Assembly (NCBI GenBank): GCA_937944445.1
Contig: CALDYP010000060.1
Location: 1 to 49,797 of the forward strand
Origin: an uncultured Anaerolineae bacterium
Lineage (GTDB): Bacteria > Chloroflexota > Anaerolineae > Aggregatilineales > Phototrophicaceae
DNA: 49,797 nt
Reading direction: 5' to 3'
The translations under genes were made by a program, and so were the position numbers. Of this stretch, positions 8,716 through 16,572 are shown piece after piece (position 1 is the first letter of the stretch; every line of letters begins with the position of its first letter). Below the pieces are notes generated by a model. It was not told where the DNA came from and did no database searches. It was given only the letters and a program-made list of their open reading frames with translations.

Positions 8716-9180
8716 TTAGATCCCCTTGTAGGCTTTGTAGGCTTCAAGCTGCTCGGGCGTGTAGACCTGCATCAGCTCCAGCTCGATGCCGCCCGCTTCC
8801 TGCTCCAAAAAGGCCACCCAGCCCTCAGGGTGGGGGTGGCTGCCCTTGACCTTGCACGCGCTGCACTCTTTGAGCGTCGCCCCCTGCGCGAGGGCGTGCG
8901 CCAACGCCTCGTCGATGTTGTCAACGGCGTAGCAGATGTGGTGCAGCCCCTCATAGCCGCGCTGCTTGATCCAAGCGTCGAAGCGCCCGCCCTCGTCCAG
9001 CGACTGGCACAACTGATATTCCACATCGCCCACCCAGAAGATGGCCACTCGATTGCGCGACTTGGGGTAATCCTCTACTTTGGCGTCGAAGCCCACCCCC
9101 AGCAGGTCTTGATAGGTCTTTAGCGCAGCGTGGGCGTCCTTGACTGCGAACGCCATGTGCTTGATATACCGAGCGCCCAT
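8716..9180 (-). CDS. VOC-family protein, methylmalonyl-CoA-epimerase-like
   Basis: 154 residues with two beta-alpha-beta-beta-beta modules of the vicinal-oxygen-chelate fold. Candidate metal ligands are His in YIKHMAFAV, Gln/Glu around EYQLCQSL, His in GLHHICYAV and Glu in GIELELMQVY, the pattern of epimerases and glyoxalases. GLHHICYAVDNIDEALAHAL is especially close to methylmalonyl-CoA epimerases. I start it at ATG 9180 because GGGAG lies about 9 bases upstream; an upstream in-frame codon at 9204 would add eight residues. Here it may racemise or isomerise an alpha-carbon of the pathway intermediate. True methylmalonyl-CoA epimerase is less likely, since no mutase or carboxylase genes are nearby. 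Confidence 0.78.
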   Translation of the reverse strand: MGARYIKHMAFAVKDAHAALKTYQDLLGVGFDAKVEDYPKSRNRVAIFWVGDVEYQLCQSLDEGGRFDAWIKQRGYEGLHHICYAVDNIDEALAHALAQGATLKECSACKVKGSHPHPEGWVAFLEQEAGGIELELMQVYTPEQLEAYKAYKGI

Positions 9181-9210
9181 CAAAAAATACTCCCTAATGT
9201 CCATTAGACC

Positions 9211-10092
9211 CTATGGTTGCAAATTCAGCAGGTCAGCGATGTTGACGCCGCCGGTGACGACCGGTTCGATGTCCCCGGCCTGTGAGGTCATGAGCAGCGT
9301 CACGCCCGGCCCGTAGCCTGCGCGCGGGCTGTCGCCCTGCCCCACGACGCCGATTCCGACGCTGCCGCGCAGGTAGCCGTGGTTCCAGCTGCTGTCGAAA
9401 TCTTGCAATGCCACGACGTCGCCCAAGCGCAGCTTGTCGAGGCCAGCAGCGGCCACCGCAGCGCGGTCTTGCGTCTGGATGTGCAGCGAGCCGCCTTCAC
9501 TCGTCAGGCCTGCGCCCGCCCCCAGCAGGTGCGCCGGCACGACCGCCGTCACCGGCACGCACAGCTTGCCGTCGGGGCTGCTGCTGAGTCCGAGCACGTC
9601 GAGCAGCTCCGGCGCGCAGCTCTTGAGCTTGACCGTCGGATGGTCGCTCAGCGCGAGGCCGACGCCCACCGCCTTGATGTTGACCTTGTCGCCGATGGCC
9701 ATCTTCTCACGGTCGGCGCGGCTAAAGTGGAGGATGACGTGCTCGCTGAAGCGACCGCTCTTGCCAGTGACGACGCCGCGCGCGCCGCGCGCCTCGCCCG
9801 TCATGACGATAGCCGTGTTGCCCACGCACGCCAGCAAATTCAGCCCGCGGTTGCCGTTTTCGTCTTTGAGGTGAATGCTTACCCCGGGGTGAACGCAGTC
9901 GGCTAGCCAGCCGTAGGCGCTGTCGCCCACGCTGACGTTGTAGACGATGCCGCCATACGCGGGCAGCAAGAACGGGCGACCGTCTGCGTCCAGCCGATAC
10001 GGCTCGGCGGGCAGGCCGGGGTAGCCGGGTGAGGCAATCAAGCCCATGACGGAAACGCTGATGATGCGGTCGCGGTTGGTGTTGAGGCTCAT
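9211..10092 (-). CDS. DUF4438-family protein, copy 2
   Basis: 293 residues, recognised as DUF4438 from the pattern GYPGLPAEPYRLDADGRPFL, YGGIVYNVSVGDSAYGW, HPGVSIH, LACVGNTAIVMTGEARGARG, VTGKSGRFSEHVI, KVNIKAVGVGLAL and PAHLLGAGAGL. Its biochemical function is unknown to me. Its start (ATG 10092) overlaps the stop of a paralogous gene by ATGA, and the two proteins align along their whole length, so this is a tandem duplication that has diverged substantially. No signal peptide or membrane segment is seen. As the second gene of the catabolic operon it is presumably needed for substrate processing. The family may be enzymatic, but I see no catalytic motif I can name. Confidence 0.8.
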   Translation of the reverse strand: MSLNTNRDRIISVSVMGLIASPGYPGLPAEPYRLDADGRPFLLPAYGGIVYNVSVGDSAYGWLADCVHPGVSIHLKDENGNRGLNLLACVGNTAIVMTGEARGARGVVTGKSGRFSEHVILHFSRADREKMAIGDKVNIKAVGVGLALSDHPTVKLKSCAPELLDVLGLSSSPDGKLCVPVTAVVPAHLLGAGAGLTSEGGSLHIQTQDRAAVAAAGLDKLRLGDVVALQDFDSSWNHGYLRGSVGIGVVGQGDSPRAGYGPGVTLLMTSQAGDIEPVVTGGVNIADLLNLQP

Positions 10093-10958
10093 ACGATCTC
10101 CCGAATGTTGAGGATGGTTGCAAGGTTCGCGCGTGGGTCGATCACCCATTCAATGGCCGGTTCAGGGCACGTCATCAAGGTGAGGATGCCCGGCCCATGG
10201 CCGGTCATGACAGAATCGCCGTGGATGCACAGGCCGATGCTGACCGCCCCCTTGCGGTAGCCGCGCCCGAAGCGATGGTCTGCGTCCGGGATGACCACGA
10301 TATCGCCGAGGCGCATCCGATTAATGCCCAGTTCTTCCATCAGGGCAAAGTCGCCCGTCATGAGGTCTTGATCGACAAATTCGCTGTTCAACTCTGCGCC
10401 TGACCCCATGATGCGCGTCGGCAGCGCCATCGTCACCGGGACGCGAATGCGGCGCGCGTCCAGCGCTTCAATGCCCATGTTGGCGATGAGCTGTGGGCTG
10501 CACTTCTTCAATTCGATGTGCGGGTAATCCGTCAGGGCGAGGCCGCGCCCGTGGGCGACGATCTGCACGACGTCGCCCGGGGCTAGCAGATCGGCCACAT
10601 CGGGCGCAAAGTCCACCAGCAGGCGGGCGTGCTCCCCGGTGACGATCCCCTCAGCGCCTTTGGCGAGGCCGCTCGTGACCACCGCGCGGTTGCCGATGCA
10701 GGTGAGGTAGTGCAGGGCGAAGTCTGCGGCGCTGTCAGAGTTGGCGATGGACGCGCCCGGCTCGACGTGATCCGCTGCCCAACCGAACGCTGGATCGCCC
10801 ACCCGAGCGTTGTAAACCACGCCCGCCATGCCGGGCAGCACCGCCCCGACCCCCTGCTGATTGAGCGTGTAGCCCGGGTAGCGCAGGCTCGGCTGGCTGA
10901 TCGCCCCACACACCGCTATTTCTACCAAGTGCTGCGCGTTCGTGTTCAACTGCGCCAT
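10089..10958 (-). CDS. DUF4438-family protein, copy 1 (first gene of leftward operon)
   Basis: 289 residues, paralogue of the next gene: RYPGYTLNQQGVGAVLPGMA, GVVYNARVGDPAFGW, EPGASI, LTCIGNRAVVTSGLAKGAEG, IVTGEHARLLVDF, HGRGLALTDYPHIELKKCSP, PTRIMGSGAEL and the C-terminal HGDSVMTGHGPGILTLMT. ATG 10958 has a purine-rich AAGGGG about 8 bases upstream. An in-frame GTG at 10994 has AAGGA only 2 bases away, too close for initiation. This is the promoter-proximal gene of the unit and lies about 150 bases from the divergent promoter region. Function unknown. The retention of two copies in tandem suggests hetero-oligomers or two related ligands. Confidence 0.8.
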   Translation of the reverse strand: MAQLNTNAQHLVEIAVCGAISQPSLRYPGYTLNQQGVGAVLPGMAGVVYNARVGDPAFGWAADHVEPGASIANSDSAADFALHYLTCIGNRAVVTSGLAKGAEGIVTGEHARLLVDFAPDVADLLAPGDVVQIVAHGRGLALTDYPHIELKKCSPQLIANMGIEALDARRIRVPVTMALPTRIMGSGAELNSEFVDQDLMTGDFALMEELGINRMRLGDIVVIPDADHRFGRGYRKGAVSIGLCIHGDSVMTGHGPGILTLMTCPEPAIEWVIDPRANLATILNIREIV

Positions 10959-11040
10959 GACGAACGCCCCTTCCCATGAGCCATCTTGAGCCACTCCTTA
11001 AGCTTGCTTATGCGTCACGCTGAATGTGCCAGCGGATTGC

Positions 11041-11069
11041 TTGACGATCTCACAGACAGTCGGTATACT
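11041..11069 (+). promoter_or_regulatory. Sigma70-type promoter for the GntR-led operon
   Basis: TTGACG at 11041-11046 and TATACT at 11064-11069 are separated by exactly 17 bases, a near-consensus housekeeping promoter. Transcription would start near 11076, leaving a leader of about 85 bases before the regulator ATG at 11161. The palindrome TGTCGACA lies just downstream, where a bound repressor would block elongation or open-complex formation. Confidence 0.65.
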
Positions 11070-11089
11070 CATCCTAATTAAGTGTAGAC

Positions 11090-11097
11090 TGTCGACA
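11090..11097. promoter_or_regulatory. Candidate GntR/FCD operator palindrome
   Basis: TGTCGACA is a perfect 8-bp palindrome, with looser symmetry outside it (AGTGTAGAC on the left, ACAACGACC on the right). It lies between the two facing promoters and downstream of both -10 elements. FCD-subfamily GntR regulators commonly bind short palindromes of this kind in their own divergent promoter regions. The assignment rests on position and symmetry only. Confidence 0.4.
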
Positions 11098-11105
11098 ACG
11101 ACCCA

Positions 11106-11134
11106 ATAGTACCTTTTGAGAACTGCCTCGTCAA
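11106..11134 (-). promoter_or_regulatory. Divergent promoter for the catabolic operon
   Basis: On the minus strand TTGACG (11134-11129) and TACTAT (11111-11106) are 17 bases apart. Transcription would begin near 11099 and run across the palindrome at 11090-11097 towards the first DUF4438 gene at 10958. A second, weaker option on the same strand is TTGTCG with TAGGAT about 30 bases further along. Confidence 0.5.
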
Positions 11135-11160
11135 GCGAACCAATTTAGCTGGAGCCTTGT

Positions 11161-11847
11161 ATGTCCAATCGACTCAACACGCTGCAAAACAAGCCCCTGC
11201 GCGAGCGCGTCGTCGAAACCCTGCGCGATGCCATCCTCACGGGCGAGCTGAAACCGGGCGAGGCGCTCGTTGAGACGGACTTGGCCGCGCAGCTTGGCAT
11301 CAGCCGCGCCCCCCTGCGCGAGGCGCTCCAGCAGCTCAGCGCGGAAGGCTTGATCGAGACGATCGCCTACCACGGCTCGCGCGTGAAGGAACTGACGCGC
11401 AAAGATGTTGAGGAACTCTACAGCCTGCGCACGATGTATGAGACGTTCGCCGCGCGGCGCATCATCCAGAACGGCAGCGCCGACGCCGCCAAGCGCTTAC
11501 ACGACATCTATGAGCAGATGCTGGACGCGAGCAACGCCGGCGACATCCGCCTGCTGAACATGATCGACCGCAGCTTTCACGACGCCATTATCGAGTTGAG
11601 CGATCACTCGCTGCTGCGCTTCTCATGGAGCCACGTCAGCTTGCGCGTTCGGCAGGTGATGGCGCTCAGCAACCGCCGCATGACCAGCATGAACATCATC
11701 GCCCAAAACCACCTGCGCATCGCCGAAGCCATCGCCAGCGGCGATGTTGACCTCTCTGTGCGCCTGCTAGAAGAGCACATCGCCTCCGCAGGCGACCTCA
11801 TCGCCTCGCAGTGGGACAAGCGCTCTACCGACCAGACCCCATCATGA
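11161..11847 (+). CDS. GntR-family transcriptional regulator, FCD (FadR-type) subfamily
   Basis: 228 residues. The N-terminal winged helix (about residues 10-75) reads LRERVVETLRDAILTGELKP, GEALVETDLAAQLGISRAPL and REALQQLSAEGLIE, the GntR signature. The C-terminal all-helical FCD ligand domain (about 85-215) has candidate metal/ligand residues in SFHDAIIELSDH, QNHLRIAEAIASGD and LLEEHIASAG. GGAG lies 6-7 bases before the ATG. It sits between the leftward catabolic operon and its own operon, the standard place for a local repressor that senses a carboxylate-containing pathway metabolite. It probably controls both directions and itself; the ligand is unknown. Confidence 0.92.
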   Translation: MSNRLNTLQNKPLRERVVETLRDAILTGELKPGEALVETDLAAQLGISRAPLREALQQLSAEGLIETIAYHGSRVKELTRKDVEELYSLRTMYETFAARRIIQNGSADAAKRLHDIYEQMLDASNAGDIRLLNMIDRSFHDAIIELSDHSLLRFSWSHVSLRVRQVMALSNRRMTSMNIIAQNHLRIAEAIASGDVDLSVRLLEEHIASAGDLIASQWDKRSTDQTPS

Positions 11848-12797
11848 CCGCCGAGCGCAGCATACGCACCGTTCTCATCACTGGCGCAGGCGGGTTTGTC
11901 CTGCGCAGCGTCGTTGACGTGCTGGCGGCAGCGAGTTGGCGCGTGGTGGCGGTGGATCGCCGTTTCCCGTCGGCGCTGCGGGCGCGTTGGGCGTCAGCCT
12001 CGGTCGAGATGATCGAGTCAGACGCCGCCGCGCTGCCGGCTTACAACGCGGTGGACACGCTCATCTTGGGGGCGGCCACCACCGCTGCGCCTGAAGAAGT
12101 CGGCATGACGCCTGAGGCCTACTTTGCCCACGAGATGGGCTTGTTGCAGCACGGCTTTGCGTGGGCGCAGGCGCGGGGCGTGCGCCGCGTGATCGCCCTC
12201 AGCAGCGCCGCCGTGCACGCTCAAACGGACGGCCCCATCGACGAAGACCACCCACCGCAGCCGTTGGGGCTGTACGCGGTGGTCAAGGCCAGCGCAGAGG
12301 CCCTGTGCCGCACCCTGAAAACCGGCCACGGGCGCGACTGTGCCGCGGTTCGGCTGAGCAGCGTCTACGGCCCCGACGAACGCCCAAGCGCCAGCCGTCC
12401 GCGCCTCAGCCTCATCGGGCAGATGATCCACGACGCGCTGACGACGGGGCGGCTCCAGCCAGTGGATGAGCCGGCGCGCGATTGGACGCTGGCCAGCGAC
12501 ATCGGCCACGCGCTCATGGCCTTGATCGACGCGCCCCGCCTCTCACACGCGATCTACAACCTCGCCTCACAAGAGCGCGCCACGCCGCTGCAAATTGCGC
12601 AGATGCTGCAAGCGCTGCGCCCTAGCTTGACCATCGCCGACCCCGTGCCTGCGCCGACTCCGCTCACGCGGCGCGGCTGGCTCACCCATCAGCGGCTGGC
12701 AGCAGACACCGGCTTCCGCCGCTGGACGCCGCTCGCTGATGGGCTGCGGCACACGCTTGAAGTCGCCCTCGCGCACCAACAGGAGCACGCCCTATGA
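11844..12797 (+). CDS. NAD-dependent epimerase/dehydratase (extended SDR)
   Basis: 317 residues. The Rossmann dinucleotide motif is VLITGAGGFVLRSVVDVL, in which the usual third glycine is Leu. The active site has Ser in VIALSSAAVHAQ and the Tyr-Lys pair in LGLYAVVKASAEALC, and the downstream VRLSSVYGPDERP motif is typical of sugar-nucleotide epimerases. ATG 11844 overlaps the regulator stop by ATGA, so I reject an in-frame start at 11811. It probably oxidises, epimerises or dehydrates a sugar or sugar acid. The neighbouring Gfo/Idh/MocA gene supports a carbohydrate-type substrate for this arm of the locus. The Leu replacement may alter cofactor fit but does not by itself argue for inactivity. 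Confidence 0.82.
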   Translation: MTAERSIRTVLITGAGGFVLRSVVDVLAAASWRVVAVDRRFPSALRARWASASVEMIESDAAALPAYNAVDTLILGAATTAAPEEVGMTPEAYFAHEMGLLQHGFAWAQARGVRRVIALSSAAVHAQTDGPIDEDHPPQPLGLYAVVKASAEALCRTLKTGHGRDCAAVRLSSVYGPDERPSASRPRLSLIGQMIHDALTTGRLQPVDEPARDWTLASDIGHALMALIDAPRLSHAIYNLASQERATPLQIAQMLQALRPSLTIADPVPAPTPLTRRGWLTHQRLAADTGFRRWTPLADGLRHTLEVALAHQQEHAL

Positions 12798-13828
12798 CGC
12801 TGCGGATTGTGTTAGCCGGTTTGGGCGTGCGTGGCGCGTATTGGGCGGAAGTCATCCACCGCTCGCCTGAGTGTGAACTGGCAGCGTATGTTGATCCCAA
12901 CCCCGCTGCCGTGGCGCGCATCGCCGCCCAGTACGGCGCGCGCCCAGCCTTTCCCAGCGTGGAAGCCGCGCTCGAGTCTTTAGAGGGCGTCGATGCGATC
13001 GTGCTGGCCAACCCGCCCGTTGGGCGCGCGGCACAGGTGCAAGCCGCCGCCGCGCGCAGCCTGCCGATGTTGATCGAGAAGCCGCTGGCGCTCAGCGTGC
13101 AAGAGGCAGCGCAGCTCGTCGCGCTGGCGGGCGATGTGCCGCTCATGGTCGGGCTGAACTTCCGCTACTTGGCCGTCACTCAAGCAGCGGTGCGCCTGCT
13201 GCGCGCGGGGACGGTCGGCGCGGCCCACTTCGCCCGCTTCACCTATGAGCGCTGGCGCGACGGTCACCGCCCCAACCTCAACAAGTACCCTCTCACGATG
13301 GATCAGCCGATGCTGTGGGAACAGTCGATCCACCACTTCGACTTGATGCGCTTCGTGTACGACGCCGAGCCAGTCGAGGTGATGTCTCACACGTGGAACC
13401 CACCGTGGAGCATGTACGCCAGCGATGCCAACGTGGCAGCGCTCATCACCTTGCAAACACGCGATGGCCGCCGACTGCGGGTGAATTATCAGGGCACATG
13501 GCAAGCCAACTGGGCAGTGCCCAACTTCGAGTGGCGCACCGAGTGCAGCGAGGGGGTCATCCTCCAGCGCGACCAGTTCGGCCGCATCGGCTATGCCCGC
13601 CGCGACGACCCGCAGCTCACGTTGATCGATCTGCCGCCGCATGAGCTGTGGATCACCGAGACGAGCGGGCTACTCGCCGCGTTCGTCGACGCGGTGGCGC
13701 ATGGTCGCCCGCTGGCCTGCAGCGGGCGTGACCACCTCATTTCGTTGGCGATGGTAGAGGCTTGCGCCCTCTCCAGTCAGACCGGCCAGCCGGTCAAGAT
13801 TCAAGATATAGTTCAAACCGTGACTTAG
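12794..13828 (+). CDS. Gfo/Idh/MocA-family oxidoreductase
   Basis: 344 residues. An N-terminal NAD(P)-binding domain (IVLAGLGVRGAYWAEVIHRS, then ECELAAYVDPNP) is followed by the family signature LPMLIEKPLALSVQEAAQLV, where EKP carries the catalytic lysine. The C-terminal domain has the conserved HHFDLMRFVYD histidine motif and sheet-forming segments. It overlaps the epimerase gene by ATGA. Members oxidise or reduce sugars, inositols and related polyols, which fits a carbohydrate or pseudo-sugar substrate imported by the adjacent ABC system. Substrate not predictable from sequence. Confidence 0.88.
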   Translation: MTLRIVLAGLGVRGAYWAEVIHRSPECELAAYVDPNPAAVARIAAQYGARPAFPSVEAALESLEGVDAIVLANPPVGRAAQVQAAAARSLPMLIEKPLALSVQEAAQLVALAGDVPLMVGLNFRYLAVTQAAVRLLRAGTVGAAHFARFTYERWRDGHRPNLNKYPLTMDQPMLWEQSIHHFDLMRFVYDAEPVEVMSHTWNPPWSMYASDANVAALITLQTRDGRRLRVNYQGTWQANWAVPNFEWRTECSEGVILQRDQFGRIGYARRDDPQLTLIDLPPHELWITETSGLLAAFVDAVAHGRPLACSGRDHLISLAMVEACALSSQTGQPVKIQDIVQTVT

Positions 13829-13837
13829 AAGGAGGCC

Positions 13838-13927
13838 ATGCCGCTCAACAAACATCAAGATACCTCAGCAGCATCTCTGTTTGGTTTCACAGGATCGGTT
13901 AGTTTTAGGAGCAGTAGCAATGAGTAA
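13838..13927 (+). CDS. Possible 29-residue leader peptide ahead of the ABC binding-protein gene
   Basis: A short frame starts at ATG 13838 and ends TAA 13927, overlapping the start of the binding-protein gene in another frame. AAGGAGG precedes it but with only two bases of spacing, too close for efficient initiation. It could couple translation to the next gene or simply be chance. No homologue comes to mind. Confidence 0.18.
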   Translation: MPLNKHQDTSAASLFGFTGSVSFRSSSNE

Positions 13928-15503
13928 AACTTTCAAACGGTTGCTTACACTCGTGGGGGCAGGGGCGTTGGCACTGGTCGGCCCGCTGGCTGTTTCAGCG
14001 CAAGCGCCAGACGACGACACGTTGGTGATCGCCCAAAGCGTCGACGTTGGCGCGCTAGAGCCGGCGCTGATCGGCTCGCGCGCGGAAGCTAACATCATGG
14101 CGATGATGTTCGCCACCCTCTACTCAATCGACGATGACGGCTCGCTCGTGCCGTATCTGGCCACCAGCTACACCCAGTCAGAGGATGGCTCGGAGTGGAC
14201 GTTCACGCTCAACGAGGGGCTGACCTGCCACAACGGCGAGCCGCTCACCGCGGAAGACGTGGCCTACTCGTTCCAACGCGCGGCTGACCCCGCCAACGGC
14301 TTCACCGGCAACACAGTCGGCTTCGTGCTGCCCTCGGTGAAGTACCTCGACGCGCGCGCTGACAGCGACTTAGAGGTCACCATCATCATGGACGGCCCGC
14401 AGTCGGAAGCGCTGCGCCTCGGCCTGCTGTCTGAGGTGTACATCCACTGCAAGGACTATTATGAGTCGAACGAGCTGGCCTTCCTCGCCGAGAACCCAGT
14501 GGGCAGCGGCGCGTATCGCTTCGTCGAGTGGCGGCGCGATGAGTACGTCTTGATGGAGCGCGTGGACGAGTTCACGCTGCGCCAGCCCGCTTTTAAGCGC
14601 ATCCTGTGGCGCGTCATCCCTGAGGCCAGCACGCGCGTCGCCGAGCTGATCGCGGGCAACGTCGACATCGTCGCCAACGTCCCGCCGGATCAAGTCCGTG
14701 CGATTAACGACAGCGGCACAGCGCAGGTGCAGGCGGTGGCTGGCACGCGCCGTATGTACGTCGGCTTCCAGTTCAGCGAGGCCTTCGCCGACAGCCCGGG
14801 CTGGGAAGCGCTGCAAAAGACGGAAGTCCGCGTGGCGCTGCAATACGCCGTGGATGTGCCCACCATCTGCATTGCCCTGCTCGGCACAGAGTGCGAGCGC
14901 GCCAGCAGCATGGTCAACCCGCCCAACGACAACCCCAACCTTGAGCCATACCCCTATGACCCGGCGATGGCTGAGGCGCTGCTGGACGCCGCAGGCTACC
15001 CGCGCGGCGCGGACGGCGTGCGCTTCCGCACGGTGCTGATGGGGCCGCGTGGGCGCTACCTCAACGATGTGGCCGTCGTTCAGGCCATCGGCCAATATCT
15101 CTCGGATGTGGGCGTGGAAACTGAGGTAGACATTCGCGACTGGGCATCGGACTACGTGCCGCTGATCCGCCAGAAGAACGTGGGGCCGCTGTTCTTCCTC
15201 GGCACGGGCGGCTCGACGTGGAGCGCCCTCTACGACATGGCGGATCTGTCTTCGCCGACCGCTGGCACGAACTACACCAACTGGAACAACGCCGAGTGGT
15301 TCGAGCTGTGGGATGCGACACAGGGCGTTGACCCCGTGACCGAGCGCGAGAACGTCAACCGCATGTTGGAGATCTTCTACAACGACCCGCCGTGGCTGCT
15401 GCTGTATTTCCAACCGGACTTCTACGGCGTGAGCAACCGCATCGAGTGGCAGGCACGCCGTGATGAGAAGGTGCTGCCGTACTACGCGCGCCTTGCGCAG
15501 TAG
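13920..15503 (+). CDS. ABC transporter substrate-binding protein, peptide/nickel type (SBP_bac_5)
   Basis: 527 residues. A signal peptide (MSKTFKRLLTLVGAGALALV... ending VSAQA) lacks a lipobox cysteine, so the mature protein is probably released or loosely held outside the membrane. SBP family 5 hallmarks follow: TLVIAQSVDVGALEPALIG, the domain-I stretch YLATSYTQSEDGSEWTFTLN, GLTCHNGEPLTAEDVAYSFQ and the late YNDPPWLLLYFQPDFYGV. ATG 13920 is preceded by AGGAG. It delivers an oligopeptide, opine, amino-sugar or other small solute to the two permeases encoded next. A stable hairpin follows the stop codon, consistent with a binding protein made in excess over its permeases. Confidence 0.93.
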   Translation: MSKTFKRLLTLVGAGALALVGPLAVSAQAPDDDTLVIAQSVDVGALEPALIGSRAEANIMAMMFATLYSIDDDGSLVPYLATSYTQSEDGSEWTFTLNEGLTCHNGEPLTAEDVAYSFQRAADPANGFTGNTVGFVLPSVKYLDARADSDLEVTIIMDGPQSEALRLGLLSEVYIHCKDYYESNELAFLAENPVGSGAYRFVEWRRDEYVLMERVDEFTLRQPAFKRILWRVIPEASTRVAELIAGNVDIVANVPPDQVRAINDSGTAQVQAVAGTRRMYVGFQFSEAFADSPGWEALQKTEVRVALQYAVDVPTICIALLGTECERASSMVNPPNDNPNLEPYPYDPAMAEALLDAAGYPRGADGVRFRTVLMGPRGRYLNDVAVVQAIGQYLSDVGVETEVDIRDWASDYVPLIRQKNVGPLFFLGTGGSTWSALYDMADLSSPTAGTNYTNWNNAEWFELWDATQGVDPVTERENVNRMLEIFYNDPPWLLLYFQPDFYGVSNRIEWQARRDEKVLPYYARLAQ

Positions 15504-15529
15504 CAACTCGCATCTCAATTAGGCACTGT

Positions 15530-15557
15530 GTGGGCGCGGCTCGGCAGCGGGCCGCGC
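15530..15557 (+). promoter_or_regulatory. Intercistronic hairpin between binding protein and permease
   Basis: GGGCGCGGC (15530-15538) pairs perfectly with GCCGCGCCC (15549-15557) around a 10-base loop. There is no following T run. Such hairpins after binding-protein genes commonly protect the upstream mRNA from 3' exonucleases and lower readthrough, giving excess binding protein. Confidence 0.65.
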
Positions 15558-15581
15558 CCCTGATGAAAGAACATTCAAGGT

Positions 15582-16559
15582 ATGAGCACTTACATCCTAC
15601 GCCGAGTCAGCCAGTCGATCATCGTCGTCATCGGCGTAACGCTGCTGTCGTTCATCTCGCTGCACCTCGCAGGTGACCCGACGTACCTCTACGTGAGCGA
15701 GCGCGCCAGCAACGAAGAGATCGCCGCGGCGCGGGTCGCGCTGGGGTTTGACCGCCCCCTGCCCGAGCAGTACCTGAACTTCGTCGGCGGGATGCTGCGC
15801 GGCGACCTCGGAACGAGCCTGCGCAGCCGCCAGCCCGCCGCCAACATGGTGCTGGAGCGCCTGCCCGCCACATTAGAGCTGACGATCTTCGCGCTGGTGC
15901 TGGCCATCAGCCTTGCCATCCCCATCGGCATCCTCTCGGCGACGCGTCGCGGCACGCCGCTCGACAGCGGCATCATGCTCTTCGCCATGTTCGGTCAGTC
16001 GATCCCGAGCTTTTGGCTGGGCATCATGCTGATCCTGTTCGTCGGGCTGACGCTGCGCTGGCTGCCGATTTCGGGCTATGTGCCGATCTTGCAGCCGATG
16101 CTCAACGGCGACTTTGCAACTGCCATCGACAACCTGCCGAACGCGCTGCGCCACTTGATCCTGCCCGGGGTCACGATTGCGACGTTTTCGCTCTCGCGCA
16201 ACGCCCGTTTGGTGCGCTCGGCGATGTTGGAGGTGCTCAACCAAGACTACGTGCGCACCGCCCGCGCGAAGGGCTTATCCGGGCGAGTGGTGGTGTTTCG
16301 CCACGCCTTCCGCAACGCGCTCATCCCCGTCGTGACGATCCTCGGCCTTGAGTTTGGCTTCTTGCTCAGCGGTGTGGTCGTCACCGAGACGGTGTTCAGT
16401 TGGCCCGGGGTGGGGCGGCTGGTGTTCAACGCCATCACCCAGCGCGATATTCCCGTGGTGCAGGCCTCTGTTGTGATTTTTTCGCTGGTTTTCGTCACGT
16501 TGAACCTTATGGTCGATCTGCTGTACGCACGGCTCGACCCGCGCATCCGCATCGGCTAG
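15582..16559 (+). CDS. ABC transporter permease, DppB type
   Basis: 325 residues, with about six transmembrane helices. The N-terminal segment TYILRRVSQSIIVVIGVTLL, the GLGFDRPLPEQY-like stretch ALGFDRPLPEQYLNFVGGML and the EAA-loop coupling motif RTARAKGLSGRVVVFRHAFR are typical of DppB/OppB. It forms the heterodimeric channel with the next gene, 13 bases downstream, and accepts solute from the binding protein encoded upstream. No ABC ATPase gene is found in the operon. Confidence 0.93.
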   Translation: MSTYILRRVSQSIIVVIGVTLLSFISLHLAGDPTYLYVSERASNEEIAAARVALGFDRPLPEQYLNFVGGMLRGDLGTSLRSRQPAANMVLERLPATLELTIFALVLAISLAIPIGILSATRRGTPLDSGIMLFAMFGQSIPSFWLGIMLILFVGLTLRWLPISGYVPILQPMLNGDFATAIDNLPNALRHLILPGVTIATFSLSRNARLVRSAMLEVLNQDYVRTARAKGLSGRVVVFRHAFRNALIPVVTILGLEFGFLLSGVVVTETVFSWPGVGRLVFNAITQRDIPVVQASVVIFSLVFVTLNLMVDLLYARLDPRIRIG

Positions 16560-16572
16560 CAGGAGGCCCCCC

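Noticed and set aside
188-9180. Classical allantoin operon (allantoinase, allantoate amidohydrolase, ureidoglycolate dehydrogenase)
   Set aside because: Family members of three steps are present, but the M20 protein is ArgE/DapE-like, there is no ureidoglycolate lyase or allantoate-specific motif, and M14 and DUF4438 do not belong to it.
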